Source: Astropecten irregularis
Taxonomy: Eukaryota; Echinodermata; Asteroidea; Paxillosida; Astropectinidae
Assembly: GCA_963971285.1 (NCBI GenBank)
Contig: OZ020262.1
Span: forward strand, 13,619,308 to 13,683,307
Length of the DNA: 64,000 nucleotides
Direction of reading: 5' to 3'
Below are positions 63,457-64,000 of the stretch, one piece after another; position 1 is the stretch's first letter; each line of letters starts with the position of its first letter. Below the pieces are notes generated by a model. It ran no database searches, was not told the origin of the DNA, and was given only the letters and a program-made list of their open reading frames with translations. The translations under genes were made by a program, and so were the position numbers.

Positions 63457-64000
63457 TCAATGATAATATACACGGAAAATCACAGATTTCATGAAAGGTG
63501 AATACAAAAGCTTATAGCAGGAAAGTGTACCAAATGAGCTGCCAAGTAATTGAAAGAGTTAGTATTATTATAATACAACGGGGCCGTTTTCATTGAGCTG
63601 CTTTAAGCACAAAACATTTACTTAGCGTGAAAATTCCTGCTTGATAAAAACAGTGTTATGGAGAAATAAGGCACATGGAGAAATAAGACTTTCTTCATGG
63701 TTATACCAAGTTAATGGCCATGTGATTTATATTGCTATTAACCTGTATTCTGCTGTTGTTATAATTGCTTAGCATTACATTCACACGAAGTTTGGGCTGG
63801 CGATCTGATGTTATTTAGCAAGGCTTTTGTGGCATCGGCATTGTATAGCAGGAGGTATGGCAATTCATAATCACACTGGTATAACCATACAGCTATATAG
63901 GAACAGTTTTATGGTAGAATTCATCCCGATTTTGTGGTCAGAACCGAAGCTGTCTGGTGCCGCCCAGTCGGCGCATGCACATTCATGTTAGGATTTTCGA

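Larger units (their letters stand above)
53790..64000. other. intergenic, repeat-dense; no gene supported
   Basis: About 10 kb upstream of the collagen gene. It holds TTAA-type MITEs, hAT-like MITEs and GGGGCCAATTTCA-type elements, listed separately. Between them, 54150-54400, 54736-55160, 56173-57389, 57928-58530, 59328-59713, 60993-61220, 61594-62182 and 62519-63164 show nothing I recognise. No Gly-X-Y or 7S exon is seen on either strand. Confidence 0.6.

Noticed and set aside
1-64000. CRISPR arrays, bacterial operons, rRNA
   Set aside because: Nothing of the kind is present; the window is intron-rich animal DNA.

Overview
This is metazoan nuclear DNA with long introns, GT-AG splicing and a dense load of short inverted-repeat and tRNA-derived repeats. 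The gene content and repeat style point to a deuterostome invertebrate. An echinoderm, perhaps a sea star, is my best guess, but it rests on general resemblance and not on a diagnostic sequence.

One host gene fills positions 1394-52915 on the minus strand: a complete alpha-2-type collagen IV gene (COL4A2-like). I placed 39 coding exons by hand from splice sites. All 38 junction phases agree, and the exons sum to 5277 nt, or 1758 codons plus stop, close to the usual collagen IV length of about 1700 residues. The product has a signal peptide (exon 1), a Cys-rich 7S start (exon 2), a long Gly-X-Y helix with many short interruptions, some carrying Cys (exons 3-36), and a two-lobed NC1 domain with 12 cysteines (exons 37-39). 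The NC1 keeps the Met and Lys used for the sulfilimine cross-link. Collagen IV is the basement-membrane network protein; this chain would trimerise with alpha-1-type chains, which are not seen in the window.

Intron 21 holds a Ty3/Gypsy LTR retrotransposon at 16169-21073 that looks whole. It has two identical 156-bp LTRs, a 5-bp target duplication, a tRNA-Ser-type primer site and one long gag-pol reading frame in the same orientation as the host gene. It looks like a very young insertion.

The introns are otherwise mostly repeats. There are at least four tRNA-derived SINE families; a family of roughly 245-bp inverted repeats ending in CAGGGGCCAATTTCA; TTAA-flanked MITEs starting AGGTA or AGGGATGG; hAT-like MITEs with clear 8-bp target duplications; and several smaller palindromic families. 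At least five MITEs end within about 30 bp of a 5' splice site of the collagen gene.

Positions 1-1393 are the 3' UTR and flank. Positions 52916-53500 are the likely 5' UTR and promoter region, with a candidate untranslated-exon splice. From 53500 to 64000 I find no gene I can support. That stretch is a repeat swarm, chiefly TTAA-type MITEs. In vertebrates an alpha-1(IV) gene sits head-to-head with the alpha-2(IV) gene, but no such exon is recognisable here.
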